Origin: JBOGXF01 sp050694275
Lineage (GTDB): Bacteria; Actinomycetota; CADDZG01; WHSQ01
Assembly (NCBI GenBank): GCA_050694275.1
Contig: JBOGXF010000018.1
Coordinates: 1-14,180, forward strand
Direction of reading: 5' to 3'
Length of the DNA: 14,180 bases
Part shown: positions 1 through 6,539 of the stretch, piece by piece
Layout: each line of letters begins with the position of its first letter
Numbering within the stretch: the first letter of the stretch is position 1
Position numbers and translations under genes: made by a program
The notes under the pieces: generated by a model
Database searches by the model: none
Seen by the model: only the letters and a program-made list of their open reading frames with translations
Told to the model about the DNA's origin: nothing

Positions 1-125
1 GAGTGGATGATCGACCAGGTCGGAAGGAACAACACCGTCTGATCGCCCTCCCCGAAGACCTCATAGAAGAGCTTCACTCCGTTGCGAGCGACGTAACCGT
101 CCGAATCCGGATACCTCGCCCTCAC
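1..125 (-). CDS. alpha/beta hydrolase, N-terminal part (runs off left edge)
   Basis: Reading the minus strand from a GTG at 125 gives 41 residues before the window ends. They include the stretch NGVKLFYEVFGEG followed by TVLFLPTWSIIH. This is the usual start of an alpha/beta hydrolase: an opening beta hairpin, then the strand leading to the oxyanion region, here with PTW where many members have HG. The catalytic Ser, Asp and His lie outside the window, so activity cannot be judged. The GTG overlaps the TGA of the upstream transporter gene (GTGA), and an AGAGGGG Shine-Dalgarno sits 5 bases before it, so the two genes are probably one transcript with coupled translation. The substrate is unknown. 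The family call rests on the N-terminal pattern only. Confidence 0.7.
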   Translation of the reverse strand, partial: MRARYPDSDGYVARNGVKLFYEVFGEGDQTVLFLPTWSIIH

Positions 126-1120
126 GACGACCCCTCTTCAGGTGAAGTCAGCCAGCGATCCATGACGCGGTCAGGGCCGCCCCTCGGGAGCGACCTCGGC
201 GGCCGCCGCAAGCGGTTCCGGGGGCCGAACCCCCGTGGCTTTCTAGTTCCGGAGATCGCGCCGACGTACACGGCGGCAATGACCAGCGCACCGCCCGCCA
301 GAACCTCGGCAGTGATGGGTTCGTCCGCGATCAGGGCGCCGAGCGTAACGGCCACGACCGGCATCATGGTGATCGCGTAGACGGAGGCCGATGCGGTCCA
401 TCGCTTGATCACGTAAAGGAACAGCAGGAAGAGAGCTACCGAACCCAGGACCACGAGCCACGAGAGAGCGAGCCACGTCCGGCCCTCGCGCGGGAAGGCC
501 CACTGCTCCTGCAACGCGATCGAGGTCACGATGAGAAAGGCGGTTCCCGTAGCCATCCCCACCGCGTTCGTCGTCACGGGGTGTGCTTTGGGGAAATCCT
601 TTACGACGACGCTGGACCCCCCGATCGCTACGACGCCGAGCATCGCTGCGATCAGGTATGCGGGACGGAGATCGCCGCCGAGGTTGCCGGCGGATAGCAC
701 CGCGAGTCCCCCGATCGCGAGCCCCCCTCCCACGACGCCCCTCGTAGAGAAACCCTCCTGCCCATGGAGCACCGCCAACACGAGAGTGATGAGAGGCGCG
801 GCTGCGGTGATGACCGAAGTGGTCCCCGCGGTCAGCCCGACGAGCGCGTAGTAGAGGAGACCATACGCCGCTCCAAAACCGAGGAGGCCGTAGAGCGCGG
901 CTCCCGCCGCGGCCCGGCCGCGTGGAAACGGAGCGCCGGTCACTCGTGCGATCAGGAGGAACAGAAGCGTCGCGAGCCCGAAGCGCAGGGCGGCTCCGAA
1001 CAAGGGGTCCAGCTCCTCGTTGCTGAAGCGGACCGCAATGAAGTTCGCTCCGCCGATCAGGACGGCGCCGGAGAAAGCGGCGAGCGTGGCGCCACCGGGC
1101 GATGAGGGGTGCTGGTCCAT
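122..1120 (-). CDS. EamA/DMT-family transporter
   Basis: A 332-residue, very hydrophobic protein with about ten predicted membrane segments in two halves, as in the drug/metabolite transporter superfamily. The N-terminal segment GAVLIGGANFIAVRFSNEEL and the motif AGTTSVITAAAPLITLVLA are typical of the first EamA repeat; the second repeat ends near residue 290. Members export amino acids, metabolites or drugs across the inner membrane; nothing here shows the substrate. The ATG at 1120 is preceded by AGGAGG with a 4-base spacer, which fixes the start. An Arg/Pro-rich cytoplasmic tail of about 40 residues follows the last helix and is longer than usual. The hydrolase gene begins at its stop codon. 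Confidence 0.9.
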   Translation of the reverse strand: MDQHPSSPGGATLAAFSGAVLIGGANFIAVRFSNEELDPLFGAALRFGLATLLFLLIARVTGAPFPRGRAAAGAALYGLLGFGAAYGLLYYALVGLTAGTTSVITAAAPLITLVLAVLHGQEGFSTRGVVGGGLAIGGLAVLSAGNLGGDLRPAYLIAAMLGVVAIGGSSVVVKDFPKAHPVTTNAVGMATGTAFLIVTSIALQEQWAFPREGRTWLALSWLVVLGSVALFLLFLYVIKRWTASASVYAITMMPVVAVTLGALIADEPITAEVLAGGALVIAAVYVGAISGTRKPRGFGPRNRLRRPPRSLPRGGPDRVMDRWLTSPEEGSS

Positions 1121-1188
1121 CTTTCCTCCTGGCTCGCGTTGGCCGAAGCAAGCACACCCGGCCCGGCACCACTTGTCAACTAAGCACC

Positions 1189-1620
1189 CTCGAGGTAAGG
1201 CCTTGGGGCTACCAGCAGGAAATACTGGACGACCTCACCGTTGAGCGAGAGGTGCACGGACACTGGCGCAACCTCGTGGTCATGGCAACCGGCACTGGCA
1301 GAACGGTCGTCGCGGGACTCGACTATCGCCGCCTAAGTGATGCCGGCCTCGTCGACTCTGTCCTATTCGTCGCTCATCGAGAGGAGATTCTGAGTCAAAG
1401 CCAGGCCATCTTCCGCCACATCATGCGCAGCGGGTCCTTCGGGGAACGTTTCGTAGCAGGCGAGCGGCCGCAAGAGTGGCGCCATGTCTTCGCGTCGGTT
1501 CAGTCCCTTGCGCGACTCGACCTGGAGAAGGACTTGGCTGCCGATCGATTCGAAATGGTAATCGTCGACGAGTTCCACCACGCTAGCGAGGAGTGGTGGG
1601 GCCACACGCTCCAACCATCA
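1189..1620 (+). pseudogene. DEAD/DEAH-type helicase fragment (DUF3427-like)
   Basis: The plus strand encodes RPWGYQQEIL (Q-motif-like), then VVMATGTGRTVVAGLDYRRL (motif I), FVAHREEIL (motif Ia), FASVQSLAR, and IVDEFHHA (motif II). This is the first RecA lobe of the superfamily II helicases that often carry an N-terminal phospholipase-D-like nuclease and a C-terminal DUF3427. Both of those parts are missing: homology begins abruptly near 1189 and stops just after the DEFHHA box, before the expected motif III TATP. The Walker A lysine is replaced by arginine (GTGRT), which should abolish ATP binding. No plausible start with a Shine-Dalgarno lies near the homology. I read this as a decayed internal fragment left when the toxin-antitoxin segment came in. 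Confidence 0.75.
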
Positions 1621-1646
1621 GCGAACCAACAGTTGAGGCGATCTAG

Positions 1647-2003
1647 GTGGCTGACACCGTTCGCCGTCGGTGGCGGGATTACCGGACAGCGGCTGGCCGC
1701 CGGCCGGTCCATGAATTCATAACGAATCGGTTGCTTGAAGATCAGGCTGAGATAGCGCGGCCGCAATGCGCGACGTGCGAAACGAGGGTCTCGCGGTGGC
1801 TAGGCATCTCCGAGGGGACATCTAGTCCGGGCCAGTGGCGCCCAGGAGGACTTCCGAATCTTGTTTGCCACCGAAGGGGCACGAAACCAGGTGCTGTTGT
1901 CCCTCGAAGCCTTCTCGAAGAAGACCCGCAAGACTCCTCCGCCCAAGATCCAGCTGGCCGAGCAGGTCTGGCGGACTGGAGAAGAAGAGGGAAAGGCAGA
2001 TGA
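1647..2003 (+). pseudogene. HigB-like (RelE/ParE superfamily) toxin, broken by three frameshifts
   Basis: A complete toxin of the phage-derived Gp49/HigB type can be rebuilt only by changing frame three times. From GTG 1647 the frame reads WRDYRTAAGRRPVHEF and EDQAEIAR to about 1760. A 2-base gain moves it to MRDVRNEGLAVARHLRGDI. A net 4-base loss near 1823 (now a TAG where the family has a Trp codon) moves it to VRASGAQEDFRILFATEG and SLEAFSKKTRKTPPPKIQLAE. A 1-base loss near 1966 restores the first frame for LADWRRRGKGR and TGA 2001-2003. The shifts sum to a multiple of three, and the rebuilt protein of about 119 residues has normal family length. GAGG lies about 9 bases before the GTG. An intact member would be a ribosome-dependent mRNA interferase; this copy should be dead. 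Confidence 0.85.
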
Positions 2004-2326
2004 CAGATATATCAGGGATGAGATATCCTGAGGTCATGGCGAAGAAGGACTTCCTCGATGAGCTGATCGATGAGGGCACGAAGCGAGACCCCAGGTTCTC
2101 CGACATGGTCGAGAACGCTTACCAGCGCCGGAGACTGCTTCGTGAGCTTGCATCCAAGCGAGAGCGAGCCGGTATCACTCAGAAAGACGTAGCGACCCGG
2201 ATGCACACTTCTCAGTCGGCCGTTTCCAGGATCGAACGTGGCGAGATCGACGCAAAACTATCGACCGTCGAACGTTATGCGACGGCAATCGGACACCGCC
2301 TCGAGTGGCGAGTCAAGAAAGCTTAA
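2000..2326 (+). CDS. HigA-like XRE-family antitoxin
   Basis: A 108-residue protein with a C-terminal Cro/CI helix-turn-helix: ITQKDVATRMHTSQSAVSRI, then ERGEIDAKLSTVERYATAIG and a basic end. This is the arrangement of antitoxins paired with Gp49/HigB toxins; they neutralise the toxin by direct binding and repress the operon as dimers. I chose ATG 2000 because it overlaps the ancestral toxin stop (ATGA), the usual coupling in these operons, with AAAGG 3 bases upstream. ATG 2018 and ATG 2036 (with GAGG 2 bases before it) are later in-frame alternatives. The gene is intact while its toxin is broken, so it may persist as a solitary regulator. The IS starts 26 bases after its stop. Confidence 0.85.
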   Translation: MTDISGMRYPEVMAKKDFLDELIDEGTKRDPRFSDMVENAYQRRRLLRELASKRERAGITQKDVATRMHTSQSAVSRIERGEIDAKLSTVERYATAIGHRLEWRVKKA

Positions 2327-2352
2327 AAGCAACGACTGACAAGCGGCAGGAG

Positions 2353-2367
2353 CTAGCGGGAGTTTCC
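2353..2367 (+). repeat. left terminal inverted repeat of the IS1634-family element
   Basis: CTAGCGGGAGTTTCC matches the reverse complement of 4247-4261 at all 15 bases. Similarity beyond this point is limited to a few scattered bases. Confidence 0.8.
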
Positions 2368-2427
2368 CCCCTAGTGCCGACGGGGCAGCGTTTGAGCAGG
2401 TGAAAGACCACGTTTCGACGTGCACGC

Positions 2428-4137
2428 GTATGACCTAACTCGCTCAGCGGGTGGGGGCGAAGCGAGCCAGCCCGAAGAGCTCATAGAGACGCTCGGCGAT
2501 TGCTGCTCTCTCAGTGATCACCCTGCGAGCCCGGGGCCGGCCGCCGGTAGACGGATAGATCATCACCGTCTCCTGTATGGAGGCGAGCGTCGCCAGCAGC
2601 TCACGGACGCTCATCTTGTAGCCGGCGTGCTCAGCCTCGCGGCGCATGAGTTGTGAAATCGCCAGCGCCAGCACGCAGTAGAAGACGTGCACCTTGATCT
2701 TCTGGTCGGTCCAGTGGCGCATCGGCGAGAAGCTCACCACGCGCACGTCCTTCATCTGCCGAAACGACATCTCGATGTCGTTCTGTGACCGGTAGGCGCA
2801 TATCACCTCGGCCACCGGCCAGTCGTCGTGGGAGGTGATGATGACGCGCTTGCCGAAGTGCTCCTTCTCGAGCTTGTCGTAGGCGCGCTGGTCGGTCCGG
2901 TAGGTGAGCCGGAAGTCTTTCGCCTGCTCACCGGTGAAGGTGGTCTTGAGCACCCGCTTGGCCCACCGGGGCGAGACGATCTTGGCGATCTCGGCCTCGA
3001 TCTGAGCCCGCGAGCGGCGCGCCTTTCCGCGTCTAAGGACCGCTTGGAGCTCGTCGAGCTGGCGGCGGCACTTGCTAAGCGTCTGCTCGAAGCCTGCGAC
3101 CTGCTTGTTGTGGAACTCCTCGGAATGGGTCACGATCACCCGGCGCGGCGCGCCCAAGGCGGTTTTGGTCGTCTCATAAGCGGTGACTCCATCGATGTCC
3201 TTGACCGCCTTGAAACGCGCCGCTGGCACCGCGAGCAGGTCTTTGTGGTGTGACGTCGTGAGCGAGCAGACGTAGTGCAGATGGCGCTGCTCGATCAGGT
3301 CCTGATTGGCGACCGACGCGTTGCCGGCGTCGTACACGACCGTCGCGTCACAGACCTCGTCGGTGAGCTTCGAAAAGCGTGCGGTCAGCTCCTGGACCAC
3401 CGAGGCGAACTGGGTGACGTCGGGCCGGTTGCCTTCATAGGCGCGATGCACCAGCGGGACCCCTCCATCGCGCGACACGATGAGGGCGAGACCGACGAGG
3501 CGGAGATCGACGCGCTTGTTCTTGGCATGACCTCTTCTGGCGATGGTGTTTCGTTGGTTGGCGGAGTCGATAAAGGTTGCGAAGTTGGTCATGTCCAGCA
3601 CGAGCCCGTCGAGGTCGACGGAGAAGTCGGTCACGATCCGCTCTGTCAGCGCTCGCTCGATGGCTACGAGGTCGTGCTCGGAGATGGCATCCATAGCGTC
3701 CCAGAACCTGCGGTGATCCAAGGGGCCGCCGGACAGGCCCGTGATGCGCGGCCCGGACGTCTTGTCCCACCAGTCGGAGAAGGCAAGCTTGGAGCATGGA
3801 TCGACGATGCGGTTGAGACACGCCAACGCGATGTAGGTCCCGACCGACGCGGCCGCGTCGCTGCGCCTAAGCCCCACGACCGCATCGATGGTCTCGATCA
3901 CCTCGAGGCGTTGGATCATGCCCCACACCGCGGCAAGGCCACCGAAGGCGAGATGCTGGGTCCGGTGAGACGAGGCCTGCGATCCCGCGAGCGCAGCCTC
4001 GATGTCCTCGGCCTTGCCGAGGTAACGCTGGGACACGACCTTTGGCTTGCCCCCGACGCGCGCCGTCTCGCGCAGGTAGTAGTAGGTGTGCCCATTGATC
4101 TTCTTGCCCGTGATGCTCGCCATGCTTTAGGTCATAC
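2428..4137. repeat. inner 11-base inverted repeat pair bracketing the transposase gene
   Basis: GTATGACCTAA at 2428-2438 recurs as its exact reverse complement at 4127-4137. The copies sit 5 bases beyond the transposase stop and 3 bases before its start. They are nested inside the 15-base terminal repeats. Possible roles are subterminal transposase binding or autoregulation at the start codon; this is inference. Confidence 0.6.
2444..4123 (-). CDS. IS1634-family DDE transposase
   Basis: A 559-residue transposase. The N-terminus (ITGKKINGHTYYYLRETARV) matches the family's opening segment. The catalytic triad is visible: Asp177 in VLDMTNFATF, Asp265 in VVYDAGNAS, and Glu451 in AYRSQNDIEMSFRQMKD, the last with the E-(6)-K spacing of the IS4/IS1634 signature. 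Length is normal and there are no internal stops, so the enzyme could be active. It would cut and paste its element through the inverted repeats. The ATG at 4123 lacks a clear Shine-Dalgarno; translation may be weak, as is common for transposases. The long plus-strand frame opposite it (3275-4177) is a compositional shadow. Confidence 0.95.
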   Translation of the reverse strand: MASITGKKINGHTYYYLRETARVGGKPKVVSQRYLGKAEDIEAALAGSQASSHRTQHLAFGGLAAVWGMIQRLEVIETIDAVVGLRRSDAAASVGTYIALACLNRIVDPCSKLAFSDWWDKTSGPRITGLSGGPLDHRRFWDAMDAISEHDLVAIERALTERIVTDFSVDLDGLVLDMTNFATFIDSANQRNTIARRGHAKNKRVDLRLVGLALIVSRDGGVPLVHRAYEGNRPDVTQFASVVQELTARFSKLTDEVCDATVVYDAGNASVANQDLIEQRHLHYVCSLTTSHHKDLLAVPAARFKAVKDIDGVTAYETTKTALGAPRRVIVTHSEEFHNKQVAGFEQTLSKCRRQLDELQAVLRRGKARRSRAQIEAEIAKIVSPRWAKRVLKTTFTGEQAKDFRLTYRTDQRAYDKLEKEHFGKRVIITSHDDWPVAEVICAYRSQNDIEMSFRQMKDVRVVSFSPMRHWTDQKIKVHVFYCVLALAISQLMRREAEHAGYKMSVRELLATLASIQETVMIYPSTGGRPRARRVITERAAIAERLYELFGLARFAPTR

Positions 4138-4246
4138 AGGAACGCGCTGCCAATCGCGAGCATCCAAGAAGTGGTAGCGCGCTGGTGGGGTTGGCTGTGA
4201 GGCAACTTTCGACCCGCGACGTTTCAAGAGCTCGGAGTCATAGCCA

Positions 4247-4261
4247 GGAAACTCCCGCTAG
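4247..4261 (-). repeat. right terminal inverted repeat of the IS1634-family element
   Basis: GGAAACTCCCGCTAG is the exact inverse of the left end at 2353-2367. It lies 123 bases upstream of the transposase start codon, leaving room for a promoter within the element. Confidence 0.8.
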
Positions 4262-4415
4262 TACGACTTTCCTTTTAGTGCAGTCGAATCTCGGAGTTCA
4301 GGGCGTTCGCCGCCCTTCAGCTCGCTTTCGACGGCGGGATCACCCAGCCAGGCACCCGCGCTACGGGAGAAGGAGAGTCCACGGCCGGATTCTCAGGCAT
4401 GCACTTTCGCAAGAG
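4262..4415. other. non-coding stretch between IS end and tRNA remnant
   Basis: No convincing gene is visible. The only structure is a hairpin at 4300-4316, AGGGCG and CGCCCT around a TTCGC loop, with no following T-run, so it is not a classic terminator. It lies downstream of padR and could still end that transcript. Confidence 0.4.
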
Positions 4416-4466
4416 GGGGCCGTCAGGGACTCGAAGGCTGCTCGCCGGATTAAAAGTCCGGAGCTC
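4416..4466 (-). pseudogene. tRNA-Lys(UUU) 3' half, fused to the end of padR
   Basis: On the minus strand, GAGCTCCGGACTTTTAATCC GG gives a perfect 5-bp anticodon stem with loop CTTTTAA, the canonical tRNA-Lys(UUU) loop. It is followed by TTCGAGTCCC TGACGGCCC, which is a T-loop, the 3' strand of the T-stem and the 3' acceptor strand. The 5' strand of the T-stem is damaged (CC where GG is expected), and no 5' acceptor or D-arm is present upstream, where PadR coding sequence lies instead. Such 3' tRNA halves are typical attachment-site copies left by integrating elements. The last codons and stop of padR fall inside it. Confidence 0.7.
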
Positions 4467-5076
4467 CGTATCTCCGTAGATGTCTTTTCAGCAGGCGCTC
4501 GCCGCGGGAGGCCGCAACCGAACCGGTGGAAGGCCATTTCTTCGTCTCGTCCTGCGCCCAGCGCGCCCACCGCTCGCACGCATCGGCTAGCTCCAGCAGG
4601 AAGCCCGCGCCCAGCGCGATCACGTGCCACCGCTCGGGGAAGGGCTCGCCTTCGTCAAGGTAGGCCCCGATCTGCGTCAGTAGCCGCTGCTTCACCGCTC
4701 TCCCGTACGCGGTGAAGCCCTCAAGCGTCGCCTGGAGGTCTTCCTTGGAACCGTGCTCGGCGAAGAACACCCGGATGAGAGCTTCGGATTCGAACTGGGG
4801 ACGCTTCGACGGCCGTTCGAGCCACGCCGTGAAGGCGTGTCGGCCCCGGCGAGTGATCGAGTAGACGGTCCGGCTCCGCCTCCCCGAGGGCTCGGGCGTA
4901 GACGCCGCCAGGCCGTGGGCCTCGAGGTTCTTCAGCTCCTGATAGATGCCGCTCTCGGCGCGGGGCCACACGAGATCGAATCCCCGGGTCATCTGCTGCG
5001 TGAGTTCGTAGGCCGACCACGGTCTAACGGCGAGGTGGGCGAGCATGGCGTACGACGTCGTGGTGAGCTTCTTCAC
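4450..5076 (-). CDS. PadR-family transcriptional regulator
   Basis: A 208-residue protein. The first 85 residues form the PadR winged helix (SYAMLAHLAVRPWSAYELTQ, then YQELKNLEAHGLAAS and the wing GRRSRTVYSITRRGRHAF). The rest is a helical dimerisation region of the Vir_act_alpha_C type. PadR proteins repress neighbouring genes and release DNA on binding small molecules such as phenolics or drugs. The GTG at 5076 follows AAGAGG directly, an unusually tight spacing, so leaderless or weak translation is possible. The divergent gene at 5153 is the likely target, since two PadR-like operators sit between the two genes. The last eight residues and stop are encoded by a tRNA-Lys remnant, so the original C-terminus was probably replaced. 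Confidence 0.88.
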   Translation of the reverse strand: MKKLTTTSYAMLAHLAVRPWSAYELTQQMTRGFDLVWPRAESGIYQELKNLEAHGLAASTPEPSGRRSRTVYSITRRGRHAFTAWLERPSKRPQFESEALIRVFFAEHGSKEDLQATLEGFTAYGRAVKQRLLTQIGAYLDEGEPFPERWHVIALGAGFLLELADACERWARWAQDETKKWPSTGSVAASRGERLLKRHLRRYGAPDF

Positions 5077-5080
5077 CCTC

Positions 5081-5131
5081 TTGACACTACTCCACTTTGG
5101 AGCAATACTGCGGAGATACTCCAGAATGGAC
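5081..5131 (+). promoter_or_regulatory. promoter of the 5153 gene with two PadR-type operators
   Basis: A -35 TTGACA (5081-5086) and a -10-like AATACT (5104-5109) are separated by 17 bases. Inside the spacer is the perfect inverted repeat CTCCA-CTT-TGGAG (5090-5102). A second, imperfect copy CTCCA-GAA-TGGAC lies at 5119-5131, 29 bases further, over the expected transcription start. Binding there would block RNA polymerase, fitting repression by the divergent PadR protein. Assignment to PadR is inferred from position. Confidence 0.65.
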
Positions 5132-5152
5132 TATGCAAGAGGAGGTGGCAGC

Positions 5153-5428
5153 ATGGCGACCACGGCGGTGTTCGACGTTCCGGGCATGACCGCGGCGCAA
5201 TACGACCAGGTGATAGCGGAGCTGGAGGCTGCGGGCGCGGGAGCGCCCGCCGGGCGCCTCTACCACGTCGCCTCCCAGAAACCCGGTGGGTGGCTGGTAG
5301 TCGATGTGTGGGAGTCGGAGGAAGCGCTGGGCGCGTTCGCCGAGACTCTCATGCCGCTTCTTTCCAAGGCCGGGGTCGAGCCTCCCCAGCCGGCGGTACT
5401 TCGGACCCACAATGTCATCGGCGGCTGA
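5153..5428 (+). CDS. antibiotic biosynthesis monooxygenase-like small protein
   Basis: A 91-residue protein with the pattern of a dimeric alpha+beta barrel: a first strand (AVFDVPGMTAAQYDQVIAEL), a central strand after a loop (GWLVVDVWESEEALGAFAET), a helix, then a final strand (PAVLRTHNVIGG). Small proteins of this fold act as quinol/antibiotic monooxygenases or as stress and ligand-binding proteins; no catalytic residues are diagnostic here. ATG 5153 is chosen because GGAGG lies 7 bases upstream; an in-frame ATG at 5045 lies inside padR and before the promoter. It is divergent from padR and sits behind its likely operators, so it is probably PadR-controlled. An inverted repeat (GCCGAC-N7-GTCGGC, 5457-5475) lies between it and the next gene. 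Confidence 0.75.
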   Translation: MATTAVFDVPGMTAAQYDQVIAELEAAGAGAPAGRLYHVASQKPGGWLVVDVWESEEALGAFAETLMPLLSKAGVEPPQPAVLRTHNVIGG

Positions 5429-5511
5429 AGTGGACAGCGTTTAGCGGAACCCCCTTGCCGACCTGCGCAGTCGGCGTCACGCTGGCTGTCGCGGCGGGGA
5501 AGGAGGGTCGA

Positions 5512-6258
5512 ATGGAGGGCGACGTTCTGCTCGAGGTGACCGAGGCGGTAAGCGTCGAAGCCCCGCCGGAGGTCGTGTGGGAACTCGTCACCGACGTGTC
5601 CCGGCATCCGGAGTTCGCGGGTTCCAAGAGCATGACCAAGGCGATCGAGTTCGAGGGGCCGCTTGAGGTCGGGGCGCGCTGGAACGCACACGAGAAGTTC
5701 TGGGGAAGGAAATTCGATGCCCCCTCGGAGATCACCGCCCTCGAACCCAAGCGGGCCTTTGAGTGGGTGTCGTATCCCCCCATGAAGGACGAGAACCGCG
5801 GCAAGGGAGGCCGGGCTTACTGGAAGTACGTGCTCACACCCGAAAACAGCGGGACCAGGCTGGAGCACACCGCCCGGATCCTGGAGCCCAAGAAGGGGGC
5901 CGGAGCCCTGAAGGCCTTCTACAGGCTGATCAACGCGTCCAAGCGGAACCGCGAGGCCATCATGACCTCGCTGAACAACATCAAGGCCACGGACGCTAAA
6001 ACAGGACACAATTCGAACTTGATGGCCGAGATGGACCTCGTCCGGCCTCTGGTCTCGGCGCGCCAACTGTCTCGCCAAGGGAAGGATCGAGACCCAATGA
6101 GTCATGGACTTCTCGAGGGCGCGACACTGAATCCCGAATCTTCGGCTGCTTCCCACAGCCTTCTGTCCCAGCACGCGAACGTGACTTCATCGCGCGACTC
6201 CTCTGCAATCACATCAGCAGACGCGAGATGTATGGCGTCCAAGGCTCGGAGCGGATGA
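5512..6258 (+). CDS. SRPBCC-family (polyketide cyclase/dehydrase-like) protein with abnormal C-terminus
   Basis: The first 160 or so residues form a START/SRPBCC domain: VSVEAPPEVVWELVTDVSRH (strand and first helix), PLEVGARWNAHEKFWGRKFD, then WKYVLTPENSGTRLEHTARI and a C-terminal helix ending near NNIKATDAK. The fold makes a hydrophobic cavity for lipids or polyketides; the ligand is unknown. ATG 5512 has AAGGAGG 5 bases upstream. Family members normally end near residue 160. Here the frame runs on for about 85 low-complexity, polar residues, and the last 157 bases are antisense to the vapC coding region. The native stop was probably lost by a rearrangement near 5995. The gene may share a transcript with the one ending at 5428, 83 bases upstream. 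Confidence 0.85.
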   Translation: MEGDVLLEVTEAVSVEAPPEVVWELVTDVSRHPEFAGSKSMTKAIEFEGPLEVGARWNAHEKFWGRKFDAPSEITALEPKRAFEWVSYPPMKDENRGKGGRAYWKYVLTPENSGTRLEHTARILEPKKGAGALKAFYRLINASKRNREAIMTSLNNIKATDAKTGHNSNLMAEMDLVRPLVSARQLSRQGKDRDPMSHGLLEGATLNPESSAASHSLLSQHANVTSSRDSSAITSADARCMASKARSG

Positions 6259-6539
6259 GCACGCGTCAGTCCTCCGGCGTTCTTGGTTAGCGCCTCATCG
6301 AGCTCCACAACCTGCAGCTGGACCCAGCGATCATCGAGATTGCGGGCGGCCAAGGATTCGCCCCGCGCTTGCAGTCTCCCCTCGCGTTTAGCGCGCGAAA
6401 GCGCAGCGCGGCACTCCACGTAGGTAATCCTCGATGTAGCTACCACCGTGGCTCTCATTAAAAGATCGAGAACGGACTCCCGCCCTTCCTCTGGAACGAA
6501 CACCTTTATGAGCGCGCTGGAATCGACGTAGAGCTTCAG
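6102..6539 (-). CDS. VapC-like PIN-domain ribonuclease toxin (probable CTG start)
   Basis: The minus strand encodes a PIN domain of 145 residues when read from CTG 6539: KLYVDSSALIKVFVPEEG (first acidic residue Asp6), RITYVECRAALSRA (conserved Glu), LRALDAIHLASA (Asp) and FACWDRRLW (Asp). These four acidic positions bind the metal that cleaves RNA. Starting at the first conventional codon, GTG 6503, would remove Asp6 and the first strand, so the CTG is preferred. It overlaps the antitoxin stop (CTGA, in place of the usual ATGA) and GAGG lies 7 bases upstream. Translation from CTG would be inefficient, so the toxin may be weakly made. Its 3' end overlaps the SRPBCC frame tail to tail. Confidence 0.85.
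   Translation of the reverse strand: MKLYVDSSALIKVFVPEEGRESVLDLLMRATVVATSRITYVECRAALSRAKREGRLQARGESLAARNLDDRWVQLQVVELDEALTKNAGGLTRAHPLRALDAIHLASADVIAEESRDEVTFACWDRRLWEAAEDSGFSVAPSRSP

Larger units (their letters stand above)
2353..4261. mobile_element. IS1634-family insertion sequence, apparently complete
   Basis: A single transposase gene is flanked by perfect 15-base inverted repeats: CTAGCGGGAGTTTCC at 2353-2367 and its reverse complement at 4247-4261. That gives an element of 1909 bases. The outermost CTAG is itself palindromic, so it could be part of the inverted repeat or a 4-base target duplication; no longer direct repeat is visible in the flanks. A second, inner perfect inverted repeat lies just outside the coding region (2428-2438 and 4127-4137). 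The element separates the toxin-antitoxin remnant from the PadR region. Confidence 0.85.

Noticed and set aside
3275..4177. 300-residue plus-strand open frame opposite the transposase
   Set aside because: Shadow of the minus-strand transposase: no family pattern, and the opposite strand has catalytic motifs along its full length.
2353..4261. CTAG as a proven 4-base target duplication of the IS
   Set aside because: CTAG is palindromic and continuous with the inverted repeat, so duplication and repeat cannot be told apart from this sequence.
4753..5511. Long 5' extension of the SRPBCC frame
   Set aside because: It reads antisense through padR and out of frame through the monooxygenase-like gene; ATG 5512 has an ideal ribosome site where homology begins.
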